A stretch of DNA of 64,000 nucleotides, from the NCBI RefSeq assembly GCF_043678055.1, contig NZ_JBHEQA010000001.1:1674001-1738000 (forward strand), in the 5' to 3' direction. This DNA is from Spongiimicrobium salis. GTDB taxonomy: Bacteria; Bacteroidota; Bacteroidia; Flavobacteriales; Flavobacteriaceae. Each line of letters opens with the position of its first letter. The stretch's first letter is position 1. The translations under genes were made by a program, and so were the position numbers. The notes under the pieces are model-generated. The model did no database searches. It saw only the letters and a program-made list of their open reading frames with translations, and was not told where the DNA came from. This document shows positions 33,782 to 42,674 of the stretch, piece after piece.

Positions 33782-33934
33782 AATAGCATAATGCCATCCC
33801 TAGAATTGGTGTTCTTTCTAGAATAATCTGTGCTATGAATCAGATAGAAAGGTTCCTGTACCATCAAAACTAAGTTATAATGGGGGAGTTGCAACTGGGC
33901 CCAAGAAGGCGGCCACATCTTAAAAAAGAAAGCT

Positions 33935-33942
33935 TATTTTTG
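33935..33942 (+). promoter_or_regulatory. -7 element of rnpA
   Basis: TATTTTTG matches TAnnTTTG, 28 bases upstream of the chosen rnpA start. Confidence 0.5.
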
Positions 33943-33970
33943 ATTGTATTTCAACGTATTGAAGAATGAA

Positions 33971-34372
33971 ATGCCCATGAAGAAGGAAGACCATACCTTT
34001 CCCAAAGAAGAAAAATTAAAGAGTCGAAAACTTATCGGAAAGTTATTCGAAGAGGGGAAGAGCATTTCCAAATATCCCCTAAAGCTCATTTATCTAGAGA
34101 CGAAACTACCCGAAGGCATTAGCATACAGGCAGGTGTGACGGTTCCCAAAAGAAAATTTAAGAAAGCAGTGGACAGAAATCGGATCAAGCGTTTGCTGCG
34201 GGAAAGTTATCGATTGCAGAAACCACTTCTTTTTAACAACATAGAGGGAAACTTTGCGTTTCTATTTTTATATCTTGGGAAAGATATACCTCCTTACGAG
34301 AAGGTAGAAAGAAATATGATCGATATTCTTCAAAAATTTATAATACAAATCAACGATGGGAAAAATAGTTAA
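33971..34372 (+). CDS. rnpA: Ribonuclease P protein component
   Basis: This 133-residue basic protein is the protein partner of RNase P RNA in tRNA 5' maturation. The RNR signature is clear: VPKRKFKKAVDRNRIKRLLRESYR, preceded by SKYPLKLIYLE. ATG codons at 33971 and 33977 both follow the -7 element; an upstream extension would overlap the promoter. Unlike the common rpmH-rnpA pair, the next gene here is an S41 peptidase whose start overlaps the rnpA end by 17 bases. Confidence 0.95.
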   Translation: MPMKKEDHTFPKEEKLKSRKLIGKLFEEGKSISKYPLKLIYLETKLPEGISIQAGVTVPKRKFKKAVDRNRIKRLLRESYRLQKPLLFNNIEGNFAFLFLYLGKDIPPYEKVERNMIDILQKFIIQINDGKNS

Positions 34373-35984
34373 GAAAAGGGTTTTGGTTCCTGTTTTAGCC
34401 CTTACTTTTTTGGTAGTAGGGAGTAGTTTTAAAAGTGATTTTTTTGAAATTGCCAAACAGATCGAAATCTTCACCACTTTATTCAAGGAGCTGAACATGA
34501 ACTATGTGGATGAAACGAATCCCGGAGAGTTGATGGACACGGCAATAAAGAACATGTTAGAGGATTTAGATCCCTATACTAAATTTCTCAATGAACAAGA
34601 TGTAGAGGAATATCGAATCAATAATGCGGGGGAATATTCCGGGATAGGGGCTTCGGTACGTTCCTATCAGGATAAACTACTGATTATTGAGCCCTATAAG
34701 GACTATCCCGCGGATAAGGCCGGACTTAAGGCCGGAGACGAAATCGTGAAAATTGGCGATATCAATATTATCGACTTTAAAGATGATGCCGGAGAATTGC
34801 TAAAAGGCGCAAACAATACTAGTGTTGAGGTGACCTACAGAAGACAAGGGGAAACTAAAAAAACTACCATAAAAAGAGAGGCCATTGAAGTAGATGCCGT
34901 GCCGTATTATAAAATGGTGGACGACAAAACGGGATATATTGTACTGGCAAAGTTTAACCGAAAAGCTTCTGCACAGACCAAAGAAGCGTTGGTCAATTTA
35001 AAAAATGAAGGTGCCGAAAAGATTATTTTAGATTTACGTGGAAATCCGGGAGGACTATTGTCCGAAGCAATCAATGTGACCAATCTCTTTGTTCCCAAAG
35101 GAGAATTGATCGTAACCACAAAATCCAAGGTTAAAAAATTCAATAGATCCTATAGAACAAAAAATAAGGCGATAGATGAGAATATTCCACTTGTGGTTTT
35201 GGTGAATGGTAGAAGTGCATCTGCCAGTGAGATCGTATCGGGAAGCCTTCAAGATTTGGATCGTGCCGTTATCATAGGCGCCCGTAGTTTTGGAAAAGGA
35301 CTGGTACAGCGCCCTTTGAGATTAACCTACGGAACACAATTAAAAGTGACTATCTCACGCTATTATACCTCCTCTGGAAGATGTATCCAGGCACTGGATT
35401 ATTGGAACAGGGACGAAAATGGAGATGCCGTACGCACTTCTAAATTCAATGACTTTACTACACGCAATGGCCGCAAAGTACAAGATGGGGGCGGAGTATT
35501 GCCCGATATCGAAATCAATACCTTACAGACCAATTCCCTGACTACTGCCCTTCTGAGCAATAATGTCATTTTTGATTATGCTACAAAGTATCATTATAAC
35601 AACAGTGTTGGTAAGCTCAGCGATTTTAGTTTTACGGACAAGGATTTTAGCAATTTCAAAAAATTTGTATCCCAAAGCGATTTCAACTTTGAAACAAGTA
35701 CAGAAAAGGCATTGAAAAAGGCAATGAATGGAAAAGATGAGCTTGTTTTTGGAGATAAGGTAACCGAAAGCTATCGATCCCTATTGTCCGAAATCAATAA
35801 GAGTAAGATTACTGCGCTGGATACCCATCAGAAAGAGATCCAAAAAAACTTGGAAGATGAGATTGTAAAGCGCTATTTCTATCGGGAAGGCCTATATGAT
35901 CATTATCTAAAGCATGACGATGCCATCCTTACGGCAACGGCATTGTTGGCCAATGAAGGGAAGTACAACGGCATTTTACAGTAA
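34356..35984 (+). CDS. S41-family C-terminal processing peptidase (CtpA-like)
   Basis: This 542-residue exported peptidase has an N-terminal hydrophobic signal or anchor (about 8-23), a PDZ domain (YSGIGASVRSYQDKLLIIEP onward, about 95-175) and the catalytic core with Ser in NGRSASASEIV and Lys in GARSFGKGLVQ. A C-terminal extension of about 150 residues is predicted helical and charged. It should act in the periplasm, trimming or degrading envelope proteins. Overlap with rnpA indicates coupled expression. Confidence 0.92.
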   Translation: MGKIVKKRVLVPVLALTFLVVGSSFKSDFFEIAKQIEIFTTLFKELNMNYVDETNPGELMDTAIKNMLEDLDPYTKFLNEQDVEEYRINNAGEYSGIGASVRSYQDKLLIIEPYKDYPADKAGLKAGDEIVKIGDINIIDFKDDAGELLKGANNTSVEVTYRRQGETKKTTIKREAIEVDAVPYYKMVDDKTGYIVLAKFNRKASAQTKEALVNLKNEGAEKIILDLRGNPGGLLSEAINVTNLFVPKGELIVTTKSKVKKFNRSYRTKNKAIDENIPLVVLVNGRSASASEIVSGSLQDLDRAVIIGARSFGKGLVQRPLRLTYGTQLKVTISRYYTSSGRCIQALDYWNRDENGDAVRTSKFNDFTTRNGRKVQDGGGVLPDIEINTLQTNSLTTALLSNNVIFDYATKYHYNNSVGKLSDFSFTDKDFSNFKKFVSQSDFNFETSTEKALKKAMNGKDELVFGDKVTESYRSLLSEINKSKITALDTHQKEIQKNLEDEIVKRYFYREGLYDHYLKHDDAILTATALLANEGKYNGILQ

Positions 35985-36047
35985 GAAACCTAAAGTAAGT
36001 TCAAGAAGAGTTGATCTCTCCTATCTAACTGGGTTGGGAAAAGTAGG

Positions 36048-37034
36048 CTATTTCAGAAACGCTTCAATAGCCGGCCATACGATATCTGGTCGCTCCACAT
36101 AAGAGAAATGCCCGGCATTGGGAACCTTGATCAAAGTTGCATTGGGCAAAGCTGTTGTCCAAGTGGTGACCATATCCATCGGAATGGCTTCTTCTTCCCC
36201 GTGCAAAATCAATGTTTTGGTATTGACTTTGGCTAAATCCGGGCGCAAATCCCAATTTCCCAAAGAACCGAATGTGGTTGCATTCGTGGTTCCCATACCA
36301 TAGCGAATGGCTTCGGCAGGAGCGGCACAGCAATCGCCCTTCACCACGGAAATGGGCAATCCTTTGGCCAATCGTGGAATTAAACCGATCTTCCAAAATT
36401 CTTGACAAGCCTTTTTAGGGTCATCCCCGGTGAGCATTGCATTATTGAGTGCACCCATTTCTTCCAATTGTTCTGGAGATAGGCGTTTGGCCAGATTTGC
36501 GCCATATTGGGCAAAAAAGTCGCCTTGCATGGGTGGAACAGGCCCTAAAAACACCATTTTTTCGAGTTGTTGGGGGTATGCTATAGCGTACTTTGCTACA
36601 ACCATAGGTCCAAAGGAGTGCCCAATGATCTTTAACCGATCGAGTTTAAAATAGGAACGAAGAGCTTCAAGGTCTTCCACATGGCGATCAATATGTAATA
36701 AATCGGTATTTTCGGGTAAACTGGAACGACCTCCACCACGTTGATCATAATAGATTAAGGTATGCTTTTGGGCCAAAGGTTCAAAGTCGGCCACCATATA
36801 TTCACTATCCATTCCGGGGCCCCCGTGTACAATAACCAGAGTATCTTTCCCTTTTCCCTTGATTTGATAAAAGATATCCAGATCATCTGCACCTTTAAAA
36901 TGACCGTAGGAAGGAAGTGTCACCTTCGCATTTTCTAGGGTATCTTTTTTGGCCGTTGGGTTTTTACAGGATAGTAATGATCCCAGCAGTAATAGTCCAA
37001 ATAAAAGTGTTTTATGGCTCCAGTTTAACGTCAT
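36048..37034 (-). CDS. Alpha/beta hydrolase, proline iminopeptidase-like (S33), lipoprotein
   Basis: This 328-residue protein has a lipoprotein signal (LLSC near residue 23), the HGGPG oxyanion motif (VHGGPGMDSEY) typical of prolyl aminopeptidases, the nucleophile elbow GHSFGP, a charge-relay acid near HGEEEAIPMD and the catalytic His in NAGHFSYVERP. It should release N-terminal residues from peptides or hydrolyse a small ester, outside the cytoplasm. It stands alone and converges with the S41 gene. Confidence 0.87.
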   Translation of the reverse strand: MTLNWSHKTLLFGLLLLGSLLSCKNPTAKKDTLENAKVTLPSYGHFKGADDLDIFYQIKGKGKDTLVIVHGGPGMDSEYMVADFEPLAQKHTLIYYDQRGGGRSSLPENTDLLHIDRHVEDLEALRSYFKLDRLKIIGHSFGPMVVAKYAIAYPQQLEKMVFLGPVPPMQGDFFAQYGANLAKRLSPEQLEEMGALNNAMLTGDDPKKACQEFWKIGLIPRLAKGLPISVVKGDCCAAPAEAIRYGMGTTNATTFGSLGNWDLRPDLAKVNTKTLILHGEEEAIPMDMVTTWTTALPNATLIKVPNAGHFSYVERPDIVWPAIEAFLK

Positions 37035-37186
37035 AGCATCTATTTAAGGGTAGTTCTAACAGAAGGAGCCTAAAAGTACTATTTTTAATCCGTTTTTAGA
37101 TTTTGAATACCATTTATCAGTTCAAGGGAATTTTGATGAATGAAATGAATTCAAATTAGTAGCGAGAATTAATTCAAAGAAAAGCT

Positions 37187-38623
37187 ATGGAAAAATATGA
37201 TGTGATTGTTATTGGAGCTGGTAGTGCCGGACTCGGTAACTCCGGTGTGGCCAATATGCTGGGACTAAAAACCCTTATGATTGAAAAAAACGAAAACAAC
37301 TTTGGTGGCGATTGCACCAATTTTGGATGTGTTCCCAGCAAGGCCCTGATTCATTTGGCACATCAATTCCATCAAGCAAAATTAGCCCAACCTTTTGGAC
37401 TTAAAGTGGATGGAAAGGCAGATATGGGGAAAATCCTAGATCATATCCATAGCCTTCAAGACCATATCAAAGCTACGGAAGATGCAGCAGCCCTTAGAGC
37501 AAAGGGCATTGATGTCGTCATTGGGGAGGCGCGATTTATTTCTAAGGAAGTCATACAGGTTGGGGATGCTAGGTTTAGCGCAAAGCTCATTTTACTTTGT
37601 ACAGGGTCTTCTCCGAGGAAAATACAGATAGAAGGTATGGATACGGTGGCCGTATATACCAATGAGACCGTTTTTTTTGACTGTAGGGAATTGCCGGAGC
37701 ATTTTGTAGTCATAGGAGGAGGCCCTATAGGATGCGAATTGGGGCAGGCTTTCAGTCGGTTTGGGTCTAAAGTAACTATAGTCAACAGGGGGGATCGACT
37801 CTTAAAAAACGAACCTGAGAAGGTTTCTCGTATTCTGGAAGAGGTGTTTGAAAAAGAAGGCATTACCACCCTAAATAATGCCCAGGTTATGGCCTTCAAA
37901 GATGGAAAGGCCCTAGTGCAAGCCAAAACGGGAGAGCAGATAGAAGTTCCCTGTGATGCCACATTGGTATCTATTGGTCGTGTGGTGAACACCAAGGGAA
38001 TGGATTTGGAAAAGGGGGGTGTCGCCTTGACCGAAAGAGGGAAAATACAGGTGAACGATTACTTACAGAGCACCAATAAAAAAGTATATGTCGTAGGTGA
38101 TGCTGCCGGCTCTTATATGTTTTCGCATGGGGCAGAGAAAATGGTGATACAACTTTGGAGAAATTTGTTGATTCCCCTATTCCGGAAAAAGAACAGTTGG
38201 GCCAATTTAAGTTGGGTCACCTTTACGGACCCCCAAGTGGCGCATTTTGGTTTGGTAGAAAAACAATTGCAGGATCAAGGGGTCGCCCATTACAGACAGG
38301 ATCAAAATTTTGAGCACGACGATCGAGCCATATTACAGGACTATACCTACGGACATGTATCGCTCTGGTTCGATGGAAACAAGAACATTGGACGAAAGCG
38401 ATTGTTATCCGGGAGTATGATCGCTCCCCAAGCTGGGGAGTTGATGCAGGAAATGGAGCTGGCCAAACACGCCAAAATCCCAGCACGTACATTGGAGAGC
38501 AGGGTCTATCCCTATCCTGTGGCTACAAGGATCAACCAAAAAGCGATCCGAGGCCTTATGGCCGGTACGAGAACAGGCTGGAAATTAAAAGCAGCCAGAA
38601 CGCTGTTTCGCTTATGGCATTGA
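37187..38623 (+). CDS. FAD-dependent pyridine nucleotide-disulfide oxidoreductase with altered active site
   Basis: This 478-residue flavoprotein of the mercuric reductase/lipoamide dehydrogenase family has the FAD site VIVIGAGSAGLGN, the redox disulfide Cys43/Cys48 (GGDCTNFGCVPSKAL), the NAD(P) site VVIGGGPIGCELG and the second FAD motif VYVVGDAAG. In most members the C-terminal dimerisation domain supplies a His-Glu pair (as in HxYPTxxE). Here the matching stretch reads VYPYPVATRI: both residues are replaced. The disulfide may therefore be used differently, or the substrate is not a thiol. No neighbour suggests a pathway. The last 30 residues are basic. Confidence 0.86.
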   Translation: MEKYDVIVIGAGSAGLGNSGVANMLGLKTLMIEKNENNFGGDCTNFGCVPSKALIHLAHQFHQAKLAQPFGLKVDGKADMGKILDHIHSLQDHIKATEDAAALRAKGIDVVIGEARFISKEVIQVGDARFSAKLILLCTGSSPRKIQIEGMDTVAVYTNETVFFDCRELPEHFVVIGGGPIGCELGQAFSRFGSKVTIVNRGDRLLKNEPEKVSRILEEVFEKEGITTLNNAQVMAFKDGKALVQAKTGEQIEVPCDATLVSIGRVVNTKGMDLEKGGVALTERGKIQVNDYLQSTNKKVYVVGDAAGSYMFSHGAEKMVIQLWRNLLIPLFRKKNSWANLSWVTFTDPQVAHFGLVEKQLQDQGVAHYRQDQNFEHDDRAILQDYTYGHVSLWFDGNKNIGRKRLLSGSMIAPQAGELMQEMELAKHAKIPARTLESRVYPYPVATRINQKAIRGLMAGTRTGWKLKAARTLFRLWH

Positions 38624-38686
38624 TTGGCTTCTTGATAGTTCTGCTGCGCTTGTCCAAGTGACGTGAGATTTTGTATATAGGGTATT

Positions 38687-38709
38687 GTCCCCTTGAGGGG
38701 ACTTTAGGG
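38687..38709. repeat. Hairpin repeat GTCCCC-TTGA-GGGGAC
   Basis: A perfect 6-bp hairpin at 38687-38702 followed by TTTAGGGGTGTTTTTT. The 23-base unit matches 20857-20879 with two differences. It lies downstream of a plus-strand gene and could be a terminator or a dispersed genomic repeat. Confidence 0.55.
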
Positions 38710-38798
38710 GTGTTTTTTGAGGGATTAGGAATGAAGCACTAGGCTTGTACTACAATGTCCGTTTGATTTCTATGAAAAAAGAAATGGTATCGAGAACC

Positions 38799-39386
38799 CT
38801 ACCGCTGTGACATCAACTTGGAAACATATTTCCCGATCACATCGAACTCCAAGTTCACACGAGTGCCCACCTCATAGGTATTAAAACGTGTGTGTTCATA
38901 GGTGTATGGAATAATGGCCACGCTAAAACTATTTCGCCCAGAATCTACCACTGTTAAACTGGTACCATCAATAGTAATGGATCCTTTTTCTATGGTGACA
39001 TTGTTCAAACTGGAATCATACTCAAAAGAAAAAAACCAACTTCCATCCTTTTCCGAAATACCTGTACACTGCCCCGTTTGATCTACATGTCCTTGTACAA
39101 TATGGCCATCCAATCGGGCGCCCATGACCATGGCGCGTTCCAAGTTCACCACATCGCCTACTTTTAAGTCGTTCAAACTGGTCTTTTCAAGGGTTTCTTC
39201 GATTGCTGTTACGGTATACAAATCTCCATCTAAAGCAACAACCGTAAGGCATACGCCATTATGGGCCACACTTTGATCTATTTTCAGTTCCGAAGTCAAA
39301 GAAGATTGTACGGTAATATGGAGATTTCCCCCATCTTTTTCCAATTGTCGTACACTTCCTAAAGTTTCAATTATTCCCGTAAACAT
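38799..39386 (-). CDS. ribE: Riboflavin synthase, alpha chain
   Basis: This 195-residue enzyme converts two 6,7-dimethyl-8-ribityllumazine molecules into riboflavin. It begins MFTGIIETLGSVRQLE and shows the two homologous lumazine-binding halves: SVAHNGVCLTVVAL and GSITIDGTSLTVVD, with MVMGARLDGHIVQGHVDQTG at the junction. Length is normal. It is divergent from pdxA, with 58 bases between the start codons. Confidence 0.97.
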   Translation of the reverse strand: MFTGIIETLGSVRQLEKDGGNLHITVQSSLTSELKIDQSVAHNGVCLTVVALDGDLYTVTAIEETLEKTSLNDLKVGDVVNLERAMVMGARLDGHIVQGHVDQTGQCTGISEKDGSWFFSFEYDSSLNNVTIEKGSITIDGTSLTVVDSGRNSFSVAIIPYTYEHTRFNTYEVGTRVNLEFDVIGKYVSKLMSQR

Positions 39387-39403
39387 GTGTCGTTTAAATT
39401 AAG

Positions 39404-39411
39404 TAGTTTTG
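39404..39411 (+). promoter_or_regulatory. -7 element of pdxA
   Basis: TAGTTTTG matches TAnnTTTG, 33 bases upstream of the pdxA start at 39445. It falls between the divergent ribE and pdxA genes. Confidence 0.5.
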
Positions 39412-39444
39412 TGTTGTAAATTTAGAGATAAAGGCATAGATATC

Positions 39445-40515
39445 ATGCAGGAAAACGGAAAAATAAAATTGGGGATTTCCATTGGGGATTTAAATGGAAT
39501 TGGCTGCGAGGTAGCCCTTAAAACATTTGAAGACCAAAGAATGTTGGATTTTTGTACTCCAGTATTATTTGCTTCCAATAAAACGATAGCCGCCCAGAAA
39601 AATGCCTTGGATTTAAAAATCAACTATCACGGGGTCCAGAATGCCTCCAAAGCCATTGATGGTAAAATCAATGTCGTGAATGTATGGAAAGAGGTACCCC
39701 AATTAAAATTTGGGGAGGCCACTAAAGAAGGAGGAACCTATGCCATTAAATCCTTAAAAGCAGCCGTTGAGGCGTTAAAGAAGGAAGAAATCGATCTGCT
39801 GGTCACGGCGCCCATCAACAAGAATAACATTCAGGCGGAAGACTTTAAGTTCCCCGGACATACCGATTATCTGGCTCAGGAATTGGAAGGAAAAAGCCTT
39901 ATGTTTATGGTGACCGATAGCTTGAAGGTTGGCTTGCTTACGGATCATGTGGCCGTGAAGGAGGTCTCGGAAGCCATTACTCCGGAACTGATTAAGAATA
40001 AGGTAGCAGTGATTGAAAATTCCTTGAAAATGGATTTCGGAATTCGGAAACCCAAGATTGCCCTTTTGGGCATTAATCCCCATAGCGGTGATAATGGCAT
40101 TATTGGAAAGGAAGATGACGAAACCATGAAACCCGTAATCCAAGAGTTGTTCAATGACGGACATCTGGTTTATGGTCCCTATTCTGCAGACAGCTTTTTT
40201 GGGTCCAAGACTTTTGAAAATTTTGATGCCATCCTTGCAGCCTACCACGACCAAGGCTTAATTCCCTTTAAAACATTATCCTTCGGAAAGGGAGTAAACT
40301 ATACGGCCGGTCTTGATCGGGTACGAACCTCCCCAGACCATGGTACAGCGTATGAGATTGCAGGGAAAGGAGAAGCGGATCACAGTTCTTTTAAGGAAGC
40401 AGTATTTACAGGGCTAAAAGTTTTTAAGCAGCGGAGCGAGTTTAAAGAACTCAGCAAAAATCCGTTAAAAAAGATGCCAAGGCCCAAACCAAAATCAAAA
40501 AATAAGCGTGATTAA
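39445..40515 (+). CDS. pdxA: 4-Hydroxythreonine-4-phosphate dehydrogenase
   Basis: This 356-residue NAD-dependent enzyme of pyridoxal phosphate synthesis has the family start LGISIGDLNGIGCEV, metal-ligand histidines in FPGHTDYLA and AAYHDQGLIPFK, and VNYTAGLDRVRTSPDHGTAYEIAG near the end. ATG 39445 is chosen because the 12 upstream codons overlap the -7 promoter element. The tail of about 15 residues is rich in Lys and Pro. It lies 130 bases before the DUF177 gene. Confidence 0.95.
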   Translation: MQENGKIKLGISIGDLNGIGCEVALKTFEDQRMLDFCTPVLFASNKTIAAQKNALDLKINYHGVQNASKAIDGKINVVNVWKEVPQLKFGEATKEGGTYAIKSLKAAVEALKKEEIDLLVTAPINKNNIQAEDFKFPGHTDYLAQELEGKSLMFMVTDSLKVGLLTDHVAVKEVSEAITPELIKNKVAVIENSLKMDFGIRKPKIALLGINPHSGDNGIIGKEDDETMKPVIQELFNDGHLVYGPYSADSFFGSKTFENFDAILAAYHDQGLIPFKTLSFGKGVNYTAGLDRVRTSPDHGTAYEIAGKGEADHSSFKEAVFTGLKVFKQRSEFKELSKNPLKKMPRPKPKSKNKRD

Positions 40516-40593
40516 GAATACATGGTTTTTTCGGAAGGGTATCTTCCTATCCTTCAAGGAATTATTTTAAATGTTATTTTTCTTTTAATAGCT

Positions 40594-40622
40594 TTTGAGG
40601 TAATTAATTTTTTGTATCTTCG
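40594..40622 (+). promoter_or_regulatory. Promoter of the DUF177-rpmF genes
   Basis: TTTG at 40594-40597, a 17-base spacer and TATCTTCG at 40615-40622 (one change from TAnnTTTG) precede the start codon at 40646. Confidence 0.55.
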
Positions 40623-40645
40623 CACGCTCTAAACTAGTGTTGAAA

Positions 40646-41182
40646 ATGAGAAAGTATAAGGAGTTTGAAGTTCCTTTCTCTGGATTGAAGCAAGGAAAGC
40701 ATAGTTTTGAGTATCAGATTGAAAATACGTTCTTTGAATCTTTTGAGTATGATGAGTTTAATAGTGCCAAAATAGCGTTGCAGGTCACATTAAACAAAAT
40801 GAGTACAATGATGGAATTGGAGATGGAGGCAAAAGGCAGTATTAATGTGAATTGTGACGTCACTAATGAGCCCTATCACCAAGAGATTGCAGGAACCTTG
40901 GAATTGGTAATCAAGTTTGGAGAAGAATTTAACAATGATGATGATGAATTGTTGATTATTCCCCATGGAGAACATCAAATCAATATTGCACAATATGTGT
41001 ATGAAATGTTGGTCTTGGCGATTCCTTCGAAAAGAGTACATCCGGGAGTTTTAGATGGGACATTGGAATCCGATGCCCTAAAAAGACTCGAGGAATTACA
41101 ACCAAAAGAGCGTAAAGAAAAAAAAGGAGAAGATACAGATCCCCGATGGGATGCATTAAAAAAGTTAATAACGGATAAATAA
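40646..41182 (+). CDS. YceD/DUF177 family protein
   Basis: This 178-residue protein belongs to the YceD family encoded next to rpmF in many bacteria and linked to 23S rRNA or large-subunit maturation. Visible features are the opening KYKEFEVPFSGLKQGKHSFEYQIE, the acidic stretch EFNNDDDELLIIPHGEHQINIAQYVYEMLVLAIP and an end of PRWDALKKLITDK, all typical. ATG 40646 is preferred over the GTG three codons upstream. rpmF begins 8 bases after its stop. Confidence 0.9.
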   Translation: MRKYKEFEVPFSGLKQGKHSFEYQIENTFFESFEYDEFNSAKIALQVTLNKMSTMMELEMEAKGSINVNCDVTNEPYHQEIAGTLELVIKFGEEFNNDDDELLIIPHGEHQINIAQYVYEMLVLAIPSKRVHPGVLDGTLESDALKRLEELQPKERKEKKGEDTDPRWDALKKLITDK

Positions 41183-41190
41183 GTTTCATA

Positions 41191-41388
41191 ATGGCACATC
41201 CAAAGCGTAAAATTTCCAAAACAAGGAGAGATAAAAGAAGAACACATTATAAGGCTGTAGCGCCAACAATTGCAAAAGATCCAACAACAGGTGAAATGCA
41301 CTTGTATCACAGAGCACACTGGCACGAAGGAAAACTGTACTACCGTGGCCAAGTGTTGATCGACCAAACAGAAGATGCTGTTGCATAA
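41191..41388 (+). CDS. rpmF: Ribosomal protein L32
   Basis: This 65-residue protein of the large ribosomal subunit starts MAHPKRKISKTRRDKRR and has no cysteines, so it is the zinc-free form of L32. It is co-transcribed with the DUF177 gene, and a terminator follows 25 bases after its stop. Confidence 0.98.
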   Translation: MAHPKRKISKTRRDKRRTHYKAVAPTIAKDPTTGEMHLYHRAHWHEGKLYYRGQVLIDQTEDAVA

Positions 41389-41413
41389 CGGTAACAGATA
41401 AACATATTAGTAG

Positions 41414-41443
41414 ACTCCCACTTCCAAAGAGCGGGAGTTTTTT
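41414..41443 (+). terminator. Terminator after rpmF
   Basis: ACTCCC (41414-41419) pairs with GGGAGT (41433-41438) across a 13-base loop, followed by six T residues. Confidence 0.8.
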
Positions 41444-41545
41444 GTTAAAGTTTTTTTGTACAATGGATCCATTTCCTGACCTTGGAACGACTATAGTATT
41501 GAGGTCTTAGGGATTGGAGGCAATTTGTATATTCCACCGAAAATT

Positions 41546-41566
41546 CCTAAAAAAATGTTTTTTAGG
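41546..41566 (+). promoter_or_regulatory. Perfect hairpin in the fabH upstream region
   Basis: CCTAAAAAA (41546-41554) pairs with TTTTTTAGG (41558-41566) around the loop ATG, 80 bases before the fabH start. It could be an operator or a leader structure. The rest of 41444-41645 is A/T-rich and shows no clear -7 element. Confidence 0.35.
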
Positions 41567-41645
41567 TGCTAGTTCCCAAAAAATCACTAATTTTCACCGA
41601 TTTTGAGGAATTTTTGAATGTTTTTGGTAAAAAACCAGTTTTAGC

Positions 41646-42641
41646 ATGAGCAAATTAACAGCAGCTATTACAGCTGTAGGGGGCTATGTTCCTGACTATG
41701 TGTTGACCAATGAAATATTGGAAACCATGGTAGAGACCAACGATGAATGGATCACTACCAGAACGGGTATAAAAGAACGCAGAATTTTAAAAGAAGAAGG
41801 CAAGGGAACTTCCTATATGGCCATCAAAGCTGCTGAAGAAATCCTAAGGAAAAAAAATCTGGATCCCGAAGAGATCGACCTCATACTAGTAGCCACAGCT
41901 ACTCCAGATATGATGGTTGCGGCAACGGCGGCCTACGTTGCTTCGGAAATAGGAGCTAAAAATGCATTTGCTTATGATTTGCAGGCGGCCTGTTCAAGCT
42001 TTTTATACGGCATGTCTACCGCCACGAGTTATATTGAATCTGGACGATACAAAAAAGTACTATTGATAGGAGCCGATAAAATGTCTTCCATCATTGACTA
42101 TACCGATCGAGTTACTTGTATCATTTTTGGAGATGGTGCAGGAGCAGTATTGTTTGAACCCAATGAAGAAAACCTAGGGTTTCAAGACGAATACCTGCGA
42201 TCTGATGGTATTGGAAGAAACTTTTTGAAGATAGATGCGGGAGGATCCATTTTACCTGCTTCGGAAGAAACGGTAAAAAACAGGCAGCACTACGTGCAGC
42301 AAGATGGGAAATCTGTATTTAAGTTTGCCGTATCCAATATGGCCGATGTAGCCGACAGGATAATGCGGCGCAATGCCTTGTCCCACGATGATGTGAACTG
42401 GTTGGTGCCACATCAAGCCAATAAAAGAATAATAGATGCAACTGCCAATCGTATGGGACTGGACCAGGAAAAAGTAATGGTCAATATCCAGAAATATGGC
42501 AATACCACCTCAGCAACTTTGCCTTTGCTGTTATGGGATTATGAAAAACAATTAAAGAAGGGAGATAACTTGGTCTTTGCTGCTTTTGGTGGCGGATTTA
42601 CCTGGGGATCGATCTACTTAAAATGGGCATACAACGCATAA
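41646..42641 (+). CDS. fabH: Beta-ketoacyl-ACP synthase III
   Basis: This 331-residue enzyme starts fatty-acid synthesis by condensing acetyl-CoA (or a branched acyl-CoA) with malonyl-ACP. The catalytic triad is Cys116 (LQAACSSFLYG), His in VPHQANKRI and Asn in YGNTTSAT; TNDEWITTRTGIKERR is the family N-terminal motif. Iso-branched starters are common in this phylum, but chain preference cannot be read here. It is followed by accB and accC, placing initiation and malonyl-CoA supply together. Confidence 0.97.
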   Translation: MSKLTAAITAVGGYVPDYVLTNEILETMVETNDEWITTRTGIKERRILKEEGKGTSYMAIKAAEEILRKKNLDPEEIDLILVATATPDMMVAATAAYVASEIGAKNAFAYDLQAACSSFLYGMSTATSYIESGRYKKVLLIGADKMSSIIDYTDRVTCIIFGDGAGAVLFEPNEENLGFQDEYLRSDGIGRNFLKIDAGGSILPASEETVKNRQHYVQQDGKSVFKFAVSNMADVADRIMRRNALSHDDVNWLVPHQANKRIIDATANRMGLDQEKVMVNIQKYGNTTSATLPLLLWDYEKQLKKGDNLVFAAFGGGFTWGSIYLKWAYNA

Positions 42642-42674
42642 CATACTCAACTCAACTAATCTAAATCGAATTCA

